A stretch of DNA of 16,494 bases, taken from contig CANQKU010000176.1 of assembly GCA_947624535.1 (NCBI GenBank), positions 1-16,494 of the forward strand, read 5' to 3'. The stretch is from an uncultured Bacilli bacterium. GTDB lineage: Bacteria; Bacillota_I; Bacilli_A; RF39; UBA660. Below are positions 7,942 through 15,370 of this stretch, piece by piece (the stretch's first letter is position 1; each line of letters starts with the position of its first letter). The translations under genes and the position numbers were made by a program. The notes beneath the pieces were generated by a model. That model saw only the letters and a program-made list of their open reading frames with translations, was not told the origin of the DNA and searched no databases.

Positions 7942-8123
7942 TAGGTAATCGACTGGGCATCACTTCCAGTATCTCATCAAAAACTTTTACGAATTTTTTA
8001 CACTTAAGACTTAAGTAAAAACCTAAATCCGCGATAGACGATGACATTCTATCCTCAAATTACCACTTTATATATCTCTTCAACCAATTACATAATCACT
8101 TATGTATGATTTTCATAAGAGAT
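7922..8123 (-). ncRNA. Candidate structured non-coding RNA or attenuating leader, family not recognised
   Basis: Between a promoter (8130-8159) and a strong terminator (7913-7941) lie about 200 nt without a frame but with dense complementarity. A 5' domain is closed by TATCTCTT (8124-8117) with AAGAGATA (8080-8073). It contains TATGA-AAA-TCATA (8117-8105) and ACATAA-GTGA-TTATGT (8105-8090), the latter with a GNRA-type loop. A second domain is closed by GGTAAT (8064-8059) with ATTACC (7949-7944). It contains GATAGA/TCTATC (8053-8048 with 8038-8033), an AT-rich hairpin (8021-7995) and ACTGG/CCAGT (7970-7966 with 7956-7952). Local G+C is higher than in the flanks. I do not see T-box, SRP, tmRNA, RNase P, TPP, FMN, SAM, lysine or purine signatures. 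It may act in trans, or as a leader controlling readthrough into the glycosyltransferase genes downstream. Pairings were found by eye. Confidence 0.65.
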
Positions 8124-8129
8124 AATTAG

Positions 8130-8159
8130 ATTATATCATATTTAAAATTTCAATTTCAA
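8130..8159 (-). promoter_or_regulatory. Strong-looking sigma-A promoter for the structured RNA
   Basis: On the minus strand TTGAAA (8154-8159) is separated by 18 nt from a perfect TATAAT (8130-8135), which is preceded by TG at the extended -10 position (8137-8138). A second copy of TTGAAA directly follows the first but is only 12 nt from the -10. The predicted start is A at about 8123, just at the 5' side of the first stem of the structured region. The combination of -35, extended -10 and perfect -10 makes this the best promoter candidate in the window. Confidence 0.65.
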
Positions 8160-8199
8160 TATTATTTTAGTATAAATTTAATTTTATTGATTATTACAA

Positions 8200-10059
8200 T
8201 TATATGCCTAATCCTCTATAAACTATAAAAAAGTTTATAATCATTAATGAAAAATATGGAATAAGTAACAATAATATATTACTACTATTTTTTTGTTTAA
8301 TTTTGATATTTTTAGTTGGTGCCAATATTAATAGTAATACTAATAGCATTGGAATAAAATATCTTGGCTGAATACCTGCTATTCCATTAGCTCCAACAGG
8401 TGTGAATGATAAATACATTGCTGTAGCAATTAATACAAATATACCTAAATATACTATACCAAATACTATTTTTATTTTATTAGAAATAACTTTTTTATCA
8501 TAATTATCATGAAATAAAAAGTATAATAATAAAATTAAGTTTGTAATATATATAAGAGAAGAAACTGAACTTGTGTATCCTCTTAAATATGCAGTACCTG
8601 TAAATAATACATCTCCAATTAAATTATTTGGACCACTAACAATCAAGTATTTTAATAAAATTTTACAATAATTTAATGGATTATGCAAAATTAAACTTAA
8701 TTGTTCACTGGCATTTGTATTTCCACCCCTAGCATCTCCTGCAACACTTCCCATAAAAAATGGCAATACAAACGTAGACATTAATAAAATCGTTGTAATA
8801 CATACCAAGCTCTTAATAATATAAGCTTGCTTTTTACTATCAAATTTTTGATTAGGAATAAATAGTATTAATAACAATAACGGAGCATAAATCGCTTTTG
8901 GTAAGCTTCCCCAAATAATACAACCTATAAATAATAATAAATATTTTTTGTTAATTTTTTCCATTTCTAATAATCTTAAAAATAAAGCCAATCCTAAAGT
9001 AATACTAGCTGTTATTGTAGGATCATATGAAAATTGAGTAGCTAAAAATATATTAGATACAAATAATGAAATTATAAATATTATTTTTTTTGCATATGTA
9101 CTAATTTTTATAGCAAAATACATGAGTAGAATGTAGCATAAAAAATTCATTAATTTGGCTAAGATAAAAGTTCCTATATATTCAAAATGGAAAATATTAG
9201 CAATTTGAATTCCTATGTAATATGGGAAATAGACAAATTTATTATATTTATTTCCATATCTATTAATTTGAAGTAAGTTTTCTCTTGTTTCATTATGCAG
9301 TTTGTTTAATTTCTTGTAAACTGCAATTTTTTCTTCTTGTGTTTGAAAAGTAGAACCATCAATTTTATAATGCTGTTCAACTAGACGTAAAGCAAATGAA
9401 AACGGAACATACTCTGAATTTAAAAATGCAACTGCATTTTCTAAATGAATTTGATCATCCCATGAAGTATATACATTTTTTGGTGAAACTATAATCATTA
9501 AAATTCCACCAATTAAACCAATAAATAAGAAAGCTTTTTCTAAATAATTAAAAAAATACTTTCGGTAATAAATTAATAGAAAACTACCTAAAATTAAAAG
9601 AAATAATACTAACTGTCTAGACCAGTTTATGTATATCTTATTATTAATCATAATATTTTTTACTTTAATATCACTTTGATGAAAATATAGTTTAATTGTT
9701 TTATTTTGAACATTTGTATTAATGCTTCTAATTGCTTGATTAATTAAATTGGAAGATTGATGGCTAATTCTTTCATCATTATACTCTATTTCCCACAAGA
9801 AATCCTCAGAAAATTGATAATCAAAATTAAATTTATTAACATACTCGTCCTTAATTTTTACTACCATATATGCATCATTAGAAATTGTTTTGTACCATTT
9901 TCCATCTTTTTGAATATCTTTAAAATCGATAATTTCAACACTTTCTAAATTATTTTTTGTAATTACCTTACGATTAAAAAATAATTCTACACAAAAACTA
10001 ATAAAAAATGCAATTAATGCAATAACAAATATGAAAATTATCTTATTTCTTATTTTCAT
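8200..10059 (-). CDS. Large DUF2142-like membrane protein with an N-terminal extracytoplasmic domain
   Basis: The protein has 619 residues. An N-terminal helix (about 7-27) is followed by a soluble, probably extracytoplasmic domain (about 31-147) and then some ten or more helices. YTSWDDQIHLENAV at about 197-210 corresponds to the PDE.xH loop of DUF2142, with W-D-D in place of P-D-E. SYDPTITASITLGLALFL further on corresponds to its SPDA region. I therefore place it in the DUF2142/GT-C-like group, likely an outer-face transferase. The preferred start is ATG at 10059: AAGGAG lies 7 nt before it, whereas the in-frame ATG at 10065 would be 1 nt from that box. It overlaps the end of the 203-residue gene by 17 nt. 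No terminator is seen directly after its stop. Confidence 0.75.
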   Translation of the reverse strand: MKIRNKIIFIFVIALIAFFISFCVELFFNRKVITKNNLESVEIIDFKDIQKDGKWYKTISNDAYMVVKIKDEYVNKFNFDYQFSEDFLWEIEYNDERISHQSSNLINQAIRSINTNVQNKTIKLYFHQSDIKVKNIMINNKIYINWSRQLVLFLLILGSFLLIYYRKYFFNYLEKAFLFIGLIGGILMIIVSPKNVYTSWDDQIHLENAVAFLNSEYVPFSFALRLVEQHYKIDGSTFQTQEEKIAVYKKLNKLHNETRENLLQINRYGNKYNKFVYFPYYIGIQIANIFHFEYIGTFILAKLMNFLCYILLMYFAIKISTYAKKIIFIISLFVSNIFLATQFSYDPTITASITLGLALFLRLLEMEKINKKYLLLFIGCIIWGSLPKAIYAPLLLLILFIPNQKFDSKKQAYIIKSLVCITTILLMSTFVLPFFMGSVAGDARGGNTNASEQLSLILHNPLNYCKILLKYLIVSGPNNLIGDVLFTGTAYLRGYTSSVSSLIYITNLILLLYFLFHDNYDKKVISNKIKIVFGIVYLGIFVLIATAMYLSFTPVGANGIAGIQPRYFIPMLLVLLLILAPTKNIKIKQKNSSNILLLLIPYFSLMIINFFIVYRGLGI

Positions 10060-10654
10060 AATCATTCTCCTTATCTTTCATTAAAACTATATAACATAAT
10101 AATAAGACTATGGCAACTAAATAATACCAAATATTAAAATAGTTATTTTTTTTGGACATAAATGATAATTGTAAATTATCATTTCTATCATAATTATTAT
10201 ATTTTAAATAAGTATTTTCCATTTTTGTCATTGTAGTATATAACGTTATTGGACTTTGTATATTTTTAACAGTTATTTTTATGCGATAAATCTTATTTTT
10301 TTTAAATTTATAATTAACATAATAACGTGTATTATCTATTACATTATATAATTTAATTTTTTTATGACTTGAAGATTCATCTTGATTAATAATTTCTATA
10401 TCTAAGTTACCATTATTCATAAGTTGTGAATATGTTGCTAAAGAAAAGCCTATTTTTTCATAATTACCATCAGATACAAATTGTTGTTCTAAGATATCTC
10501 CATTTTTTAATTCACCCATTATAGAAGGATTTTCTACTTCAAATGATTTAGTTGTATATTGTGTTTTTGGGAAGAATAAAGTTAGTATACACCCAATTAT
10601 CAAAATAAATATTAAAATATAACATATTTTAATGCTAGTTTTTTCTTTTTTCAT
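10043..10654 (-). CDS. Two-TM membrane protein with an extracytoplasmic domain, unknown function
   Basis: The protein has 203 residues with one hydrophobic helix near each end (about 10-28 and 172-192) and an intervening soluble domain of about 140 residues predicted to lie outside the membrane. The domain has alternating beta-strand-like segments, for example GFSLATYSQL (69-78) and NLDIEII (83-89). Comparable beta domains occur as N-terminal parts of large polysaccharide GT-C proteins. Here the gene overlaps the start of the DUF2142-like gene by 17 nt, so it may be a detached partner of that enzyme; this is inference. AGGAG lies 6 nt before the ATG, and this box overlaps the TAG stop of the GT4 gene. 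No named family is recognised. Confidence 0.72.
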   Translation of the reverse strand: MKKEKTSIKICYILIFILIIGCILTLFFPKTQYTTKSFEVENPSIMGELKNGDILEQQFVSDGNYEKIGFSLATYSQLMNNGNLDIEIINQDESSSHKKIKLYNVIDNTRYYVNYKFKKNKIYRIKITVKNIQSPITLYTTMTKMENTYLKYNNYDRNDNLQLSFMSKKNNYFNIWYYLVAIVLLLCYIVLMKDKENDYENKK

Positions 10655-10663
10655 AATATACTC

Positions 10664-12841
10664 CTATTCATATAGTGCTAAAATTTGTTTTTCTATTTTT
10701 TTCCATTCATATTCTTTAGCAGTTTTTAATCCATTTTTCTCTAGTTTTTCTCTTAAACTTTTATTAGTTACAATCTCTTCTATTTTTGAAATAGCTTCAT
10801 CTATATTTCCTTGTTCATAAGTTAAGGCATTACAATCATTCTTTAAATACTCAGCATTACCGCCATTTTGTAAAGCAACTACAAACCCACCAGTTGCCAT
10901 CATTTCAAGTGGTGGATAAGAAAAACTCTCTAAGATACTTGTTTTTATTAAAATGTCACAATATTGGTAAATTTTTCCAACTTCATCATGGGGAATTTTA
11001 TGATAAAACTTATCAACATAATACCATTTTTTAGGTTCTTTTTGATAAGATAAATAATGGATCTCATACTTTAAATGATCTAATTTATTAGTAATTTGAA
11101 AACTTTCATCGACATTTTTATAGTGATCTTCACAATTTCCTTCGATAAGAATTTTAATTTTTCCATCAAATGTTCTTTTTCGTTGTGGAAAAATTTTCAA
11201 ATCTATTCCATTTGGTGCATATTTACAATTTACATTAAAATCATCTTTCAACCAGTTTTTACACCATTTTGAAATAGTAAGATAATCTATATTTAAAACA
11301 TTACAATACGTTGCATTAGCACGTTTTTTTTCAAATTCACCAGGCTTATAAAAACCTGCTTCCATATTTTGAACTAAATATTTTTTTGTTTTACAATTAT
11401 AATATTTTTGAACAACTTCTAAAGTAAGCCACATAGTAGCTACCATAGTATCAACATATGCTAAAAACTCAGTTCGATATTTTGGAACAACAAACAAGTA
11501 ATCATCTTTTTCATATAACTTATCAACTTTTCTAGTTTGTTTGTTAACATTAATTAAAGTAACGTCATAACCATGTTTTTTTAATATTAATCCGTGCTTT
11601 AGTGCAACTAAATTTCCTCCACTAATATTAGGTGATGGTAATACAAAACAAATATTTTTTCTTAATTTACTTTTAATAAATTCAGCTACACCTCTACCTG
11701 AATTTGTAGTAATATGTTTTTTCATTACTTCTACATAAGAATTATCAGCTAGTTTTTCTCTAAACTCACTATCTTCTATCAACTTAGATAAATTTTTCTC
11801 CCAATCTTTTTCATCATTACAAAGTAGACCTGTTACATTATCAACAATTGCCTCTTTAAATGCTCCAACATTAGAAGCAACCGTAGGAATTTTTACTAAA
11901 GCAGCCTCTGTCCATTTATTTTCAGATTTAGCTTCATTAAAAATCGTATCTTCTAATGGTGCTAAATTAATATCAATAGATCTAATTAGTTTTGGTAATT
12001 CTTTCCAGTCCATAAATGGAGACGTTAATACCTTATCACTTACCTCTTTCATTTCATTTGGTAAATCTAAAAGTCCAACAATTTGTAGATATAGATTATC
12101 ATATTTCTTTAATAATTTAATAATAGTAGGCATGATAAGTTTAAAGTCATCATTATGAGTAATTGAGCCTGATAAATATCCCATAATTACTTTACCACTA
12201 TCTTTGTTGACTTCCTGTAAAGCAATTTCAGAGTATTTTACCATATCTTCACTAGCAACATTTCTATTAATATACACTTCTTTAACATGCTTTGACATTT
12301 CAGTTTGTAATCTTTTAGTTGACGCTATAGCATATTCACACAAATCCAAAGTTTTTCCCATTCTTATAACACCATCATTATAAAGATTTCTTTCTTCTTT
12401 GGACATTGTATCTAAAAATTTAATTTCTTTAGTATGTTCTAAGTCAAATACTAAGTCATCTATATCGTAAAAGATAGTTTTGTTATGTTCTTTAGCAATT
12501 TTTATAAATTCTTCAACAACAGGAATAATAGGACAACGATAAAAAACAAATGCTCTAAAATATCTAATTTTATCTAACGTTAGTTGGTCATAATCTATCT
12601 TATCACAACTTAAGCCATATGACTCCAATTGCTCAATTTGATGAGTAACACGATATCTTTGAGGATGAGGTAAGCTGCATCCATTAATAAATAAAACGTC
12701 TTTAAAACAGTTATCATATTTTCTACTAACTTTACTTAATCTAAAGTAAATAAATCTAAAGCATTTTTTTACTAATGCAATAATTCCTTCTTCTTTTATT
12801 GTCCTAATTGTTTTTTGCATCAATTCTTTTATTCTACTCAA
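10664..12841 (-). CDS. Double-module GT4 glycosyltransferase, C-terminal half WsaF-like
   Basis: The 725-residue protein carries two GT-B units. The first (about 46-390) has a DIDDLVFD stretch (126-133) and ends in NEAKSENKWTEAA (302-314), the usual GT4 donor-site acidic region. The second (about 395-725) opens with VLPSPNISGGN (400-410), has YLVQNMEAGFY (488-498) and the EX7E motif ESFSYPPLE (638-646). The ISGG and VQNMEAGFY features resemble WsaF-type rhamnosyltransferases. It is cytoplasmic and probably adds two different linkages to a growing glycan. The start is TTG at 12841: AAGGAGG lies 8 nt upstream and overlaps the TAA of the preceding gene, while the next ATG (residue 8) is too far from it. 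The first module keeps its motif region, so both may be active. The acceptor is unknown. Confidence 0.83.
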   Translation of the reverse strand: MSRIKELMQKTIRTIKEEGIIALVKKCFRFIYFRLSKVSRKYDNCFKDVLFINGCSLPHPQRYRVTHQIEQLESYGLSCDKIDYDQLTLDKIRYFRAFVFYRCPIIPVVEEFIKIAKEHNKTIFYDIDDLVFDLEHTKEIKFLDTMSKEERNLYNDGVIRMGKTLDLCEYAIASTKRLQTEMSKHVKEVYINRNVASEDMVKYSEIALQEVNKDSGKVIMGYLSGSITHNDDFKLIMPTIIKLLKKYDNLYLQIVGLLDLPNEMKEVSDKVLTSPFMDWKELPKLIRSIDINLAPLEDTIFNEAKSENKWTEAALVKIPTVASNVGAFKEAIVDNVTGLLCNDEKDWEKNLSKLIEDSEFREKLADNSYVEVMKKHITTNSGRGVAEFIKSKLRKNICFVLPSPNISGGNLVALKHGLILKKHGYDVTLINVNKQTRKVDKLYEKDDYLFVVPKYRTEFLAYVDTMVATMWLTLEVVQKYYNCKTKKYLVQNMEAGFYKPGEFEKKRANATYCNVLNIDYLTISKWCKNWLKDDFNVNCKYAPNGIDLKIFPQRKRTFDGKIKILIEGNCEDHYKNVDESFQITNKLDHLKYEIHYLSYQKEPKKWYYVDKFYHKIPHDEVGKIYQYCDILIKTSILESFSYPPLEMMATGGFVVALQNGGNAEYLKNDCNALTYEQGNIDEAISKIEEIVTNKSLREKLEKNGLKTAKEYEWKKIEKQILALYE

Positions 12842-12854
12842 CTTCGTCTCCTCC

Positions 12855-13718
12855 TTAATTTTTATATGGATATTTTCCTTTTATACCTTTTTTATAATCT
12901 TTTAAACCTCTAATGTAGTTTCTAATCTTTTTATATTTTTGTTTTTCAAATAGCAATACACTAATCATATGTTTTTTTTGTTCCAATAAAGACCAACAAA
13001 TATTAGGATCAAAATCTTTATACATGTCAAAGATATAATGATTATTTCTCATAATATAGTATCTTCTAATAGGAGCATAATTACTACAAATATACTCTTT
13101 TCCAAATAATTTCTTATAAACAATATCACCTAATTCATGATCAACTTCTGCTTGATTAACTCGCAAGATTTGATATCCCATTTTTCTAGCATGTAGGCAA
13201 TATTCTATATCTATTCCATCTATAAATAGCCATTCTTTAAACCCACCTAATTTTTTAAAAATATCCAAATTTAATATATTAGCTGAGGTTACAACTGTTG
13301 GAGGATAGTCATATCCAAGTGTTGCTTTTAATAAATTTACTTTCGTATTATGCCATGGTGTTACAATGGCATATTTACTCATATCAACGTCTAAAATTGC
13401 ATCTTTTAACTTATCCATAACCCCTTTTTTAAAAGTTGTATCTTGATCCATTGTTAATAAATATTTATATCCATCTTTTAAGGCATACTCTGCACCCATA
13501 TTTAGGGCTTTAGCTACCCCTACATTTTCATTTTTAAAAATATAGTCAATTTTCTTATTCTTAGGAAGTCTTTTTTTATTATCTTGTCCTTCCGTATTAT
13601 CTATTACATATAATTTTTCGATATCATCGATATAAGTTTGGATATTTTCAATATCCTTATCTGTTGGATTATATAATGTCACTACACCTGCAATTTTTAC
13701 TTCTTTTTTTCTTGCCAT
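12855..13718 (-). CDS. GT2 rhamnosyltransferase-like enzyme, downstream tandem copy
   Basis: The protein has 287 residues from the ATG at 13718. It has the GT2 pattern with VVTLYNPTD (12-20), LLTMDQDT (87-94, DQD in the metal-binding position) and a GGFKEWLFIDGIDIEYCL acceptor-side segment. RRYYIMRN near residue 220 follows. The DQD(S/T) and RRYY..RN features are characteristic of RfbF-type rhamnosyltransferases and relatives, so a rhamnose donor is likely but not certain. The start at 13718 is chosen because AAGGAG lies 6 nt upstream. An in-frame ATG at 13733 would translate the Shine-Dalgarno itself. The first 105 residues are almost identical to the upstream copy at 13737-14600, while the middle and C-terminal parts differ, suggesting different acceptor specificity. 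Confidence 0.85.
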   Translation of the reverse strand: MARKKEVKIAGVVTLYNPTDKDIENIQTYIDDIEKLYVIDNTEGQDNKKRLPKNKKIDYIFKNENVGVAKALNMGAEYALKDGYKYLLTMDQDTTFKKGVMDKLKDAILDVDMSKYAIVTPWHNTKVNLLKATLGYDYPPTVVTSANILNLDIFKKLGGFKEWLFIDGIDIEYCLHARKMGYQILRVNQAEVDHELGDIVYKKLFGKEYICSNYAPIRRYYIMRNNHYIFDMYKDFDPNICWSLLEQKKHMISVLLFEKQKYKKIRNYIRGLKDYKKGIKGKYPYKN

Positions 13719-14501
13719 ATTAGACTCCTTCATATATTAGTTGTTATATGGATATTTTCCTTTTACACCTTTTTTATAATCTCTTAATCCTAAAATATAA
13801 TTTTTTATTTTTTGATATTTTTGTTTTTCAAATAATAACACACCTATCATATTATGTTTTTGACTTATTAAACTATAGCAATATCCTGGATCATAATCTT
13901 TATATATATCAAAAATATAGTGATAATTTCTCATAATATAATATCTTCTAAATGGAGCATGATTAGTACATAAAAATAATCTTCTTCTAATTTTTTTATA
14001 AAATATATCGCCTAAATTATGATCAATTTCTACAGAATTAACTCGTAGTATTTTGTAGCCATGTTGATGCAAGTTCAAACAATATTCTATATCTATTCCA
14101 TCTATAAATAGCCATTCTTTAAATCCACCTAATTTTTTTAAAATTTCTAAATTCAAAATATTTCCTGAAGTCATCACGTCATGTGGATCATCATATTCTT
14201 CAGTAGGCTTTTTATCCATTAATTTTGTATTATGCCATGGAGTTACAATGGCAACATCTTTCATATCAGATTTTTCAATTACTTCTTTTAACTTATCCAT
14301 AACTCCTTTTTTAAAAGTAGTGTCTTGATCCATTGTTAATAAATATTTATATCCATCTTTTAAAGCATACTCAGCACCCATATTTAGGGCTTTAGCTACC
14401 CCTACATTTTCATTTTTAAAAATATAGTCAATTTTTTTATTTTTAGGAAGTCTTTTTTTATTATCTTGTCCTTCCGTATTATCTATTACATATAATTTTT
14501 C
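13492..14501. repeat. Tandem duplicated 5' gene segments, 882-bp offset
   Basis: The first part of the two GT2 genes is repeated at a constant 882-bp offset. Uninterrupted identical runs are 13492-13553 with 14374-14435 (62 bp) and 13561-13619 with 14443-14501 (59 bp). A shorter run, 13198-13241 with 14080-14123 (44 bp), lies in the otherwise diverged middle of the genes. The remaining differences in the 5' third are nearly all silent. This indicates recent duplication or gene conversion limited to parts of the genes, and these repeats are substrates for homologous recombination. Confidence 0.9.
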
Positions 14502-14600
14502 AATATCATCAATATAACTATTTATATTTTCAATATCTTTATCCGTTGGATTATATAACGTTACTACACCTGCGATTTTTACTTCTTTTTTTCTTGCCAT
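13737..14600 (-). CDS. GT2 rhamnosyltransferase-like enzyme, upstream tandem copy
   Basis: The protein has 287 residues, the same length as the neighbour at 12855-13718. It shares 103 of the first 105 residues with that copy (N27/S28 here, Q27/T28 there), including LLTMDQDT (87-94). It then diverges strongly in 106-150 and again after the shared KKLGGFKEWLFIDGIDIEYC block. The family call is as for the neighbour: an RfbF-like GT2 with a DQD metal site and a RRYYIMRN motif. The start is ATG at 14600. GGAGG lies 9 nt upstream within the last codons of the permease gene, and the ATG is 1 nt after that gene's TAA. The in-frame TTG at 14618 would again lie upstream of the Shine-Dalgarno. Tight coupling to the Wzm-like permease suggests it builds the exported glycan. 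Confidence 0.85.
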   Translation of the reverse strand: MARKKEVKIAGVVTLYNPTDKDIENINSYIDDIEKLYVIDNTEGQDNKKRLPKNKKIDYIFKNENVGVAKALNMGAEYALKDGYKYLLTMDQDTTFKKGVMDKLKEVIEKSDMKDVAIVTPWHNTKLMDKKPTEEYDDPHDVMTSGNILNLEILKKLGGFKEWLFIDGIDIEYCLNLHQHGYKILRVNSVEIDHNLGDIFYKKIRRRLFLCTNHAPFRRYYIMRNYHYIFDIYKDYDPGYCYSLISQKHNMIGVLLFEKQKYQKIKNYILGLRDYKKGVKGKYPYNN

Positions 14601-14601
14601 T

Positions 14602-15369
14602 TTATAATTCCTCCGCAAAACCTTTTTCTAACTTTTTAAATATTTTATACCCAATTACTAGAATAATACTACTTATAATAAAGACAATACCTAATTCTTT
14701 TAAATTTGGCAAAGTTTGGTAATAAAATATATTTCTATATGACTCTATGATTGTTGTTAGTGGGTTTAATTTCAACAGCCAACTAAATTTAGCTGGAAAT
14801 AAATTAGATGAATATAAAATTGGTGTACCATAAAATAACATGGATACCAAAAATGCAATAATATATTCTGCATCTCTAATATAAACGTCAATTGCACTCG
14901 TAATAAAGATTAAGCCTAACAATAAAATATATTGAATTAAAACAATTATTGGTAAAAATATAATGTAAATACTAAAACCTATTCCACTACAAATTAAGAA
15001 TATAGCAATAATTAAACAAGAAATCAAAAAATTGATTAATCCACTAGTTACAATAGAAATAGGTAAGATTTCTCTTGGAAAATAAACCTTTTTAATAATA
15101 CCACCATTAACTACAATAGTGTTTGTTCCTTGGGAAATTACTGTAGTAAACCATGTCCATGGTAAAATGGCAATAACAATAAAAGTAACATAGTGAGGTT
15201 GAGTTGACTTTAAAATGAATGGAAAAACTATGGCATATACTAATGTCATAAGTAAGGGATTTACAAAGCTCCATAAAACGCCTAAAAATGAGCCCTTATA
15301 TTTTCCTCTAATTTCTTTACTAACATTACTTTTTAAAAGTTGTCTATAATTATATAACTCTTTAAACAT
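14602..15369 (-). CDS. Wzm-like polysaccharide ABC exporter permease (ABC-2 type)
   Basis: The 255-residue protein has six predicted membrane helices. It begins with an amphipathic N-terminus (FKELYNYRQLL) and the ..RGKYKGSFLGVLWSFVNPL pattern typical of ABC-2 polysaccharide exporters of the Wzm/TagG/RgpC type. ILPWTWF and VYIRDAEYIIAFLV further along are also typical. It forms the channel through which a lipid-linked glycan is moved out, powered by the ATPase encoded just upstream. I prefer ATG at 15369, 1 nt after the ATPase stop. An in-frame GTG at 15378 would overlap the ATPase gene by 8 nt and lies too close to the only plausible Shine-Dalgarno (GAAGG). The homology call is robust; the exact start is less so. 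Confidence 0.92.
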   Translation of the reverse strand: MFKELYNYRQLLKSNVSKEIRGKYKGSFLGVLWSFVNPLLMTLVYAIVFPFILKSTQPHYVTFIVIAILPWTWFTTVISQGTNTIVVNGGIIKKVYFPREILPISIVTSGLINFLISCLIIAIFLICSGIGFSIYIIFLPIIVLIQYILLLGLIFITSAIDVYIRDAEYIIAFLVSMLFYGTPILYSSNLFPAKFSWLLKLNPLTTIIESYRNIFYYQTLPNLKELGIVFIISSIILVIGYKIFKKLEKGFAEEL

Positions 15370-15370
15370 A

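Noticed and set aside
7949..7980. Hammerhead-like TGATGAG...GTCGA pattern in the structured RNA
   Set aside because: The TGATGAG box and a following hairpin are present, but the required GAAA box and a matching third stem are not, so the ribozyme core is incomplete.
7913..8123. T-box, SRP RNA, 6S RNA, tmRNA or ωRNA/IS605-end identity for the structured region
   Set aside because: There is no T-box sequence or specifier context and no GGAAG-GCAG SRP loop. The 5' and 3' ends do not pair as in 6S RNA. The region is too short for tmRNA, and no transposase or TnpB gene is nearby.
8148..8159. TTGAAA tandem hexamer as a repeat element or operator
   Set aside because: The upstream copy is fully explained as a -35 box. 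Two copies of a six-base AT-rich word are not significant here.
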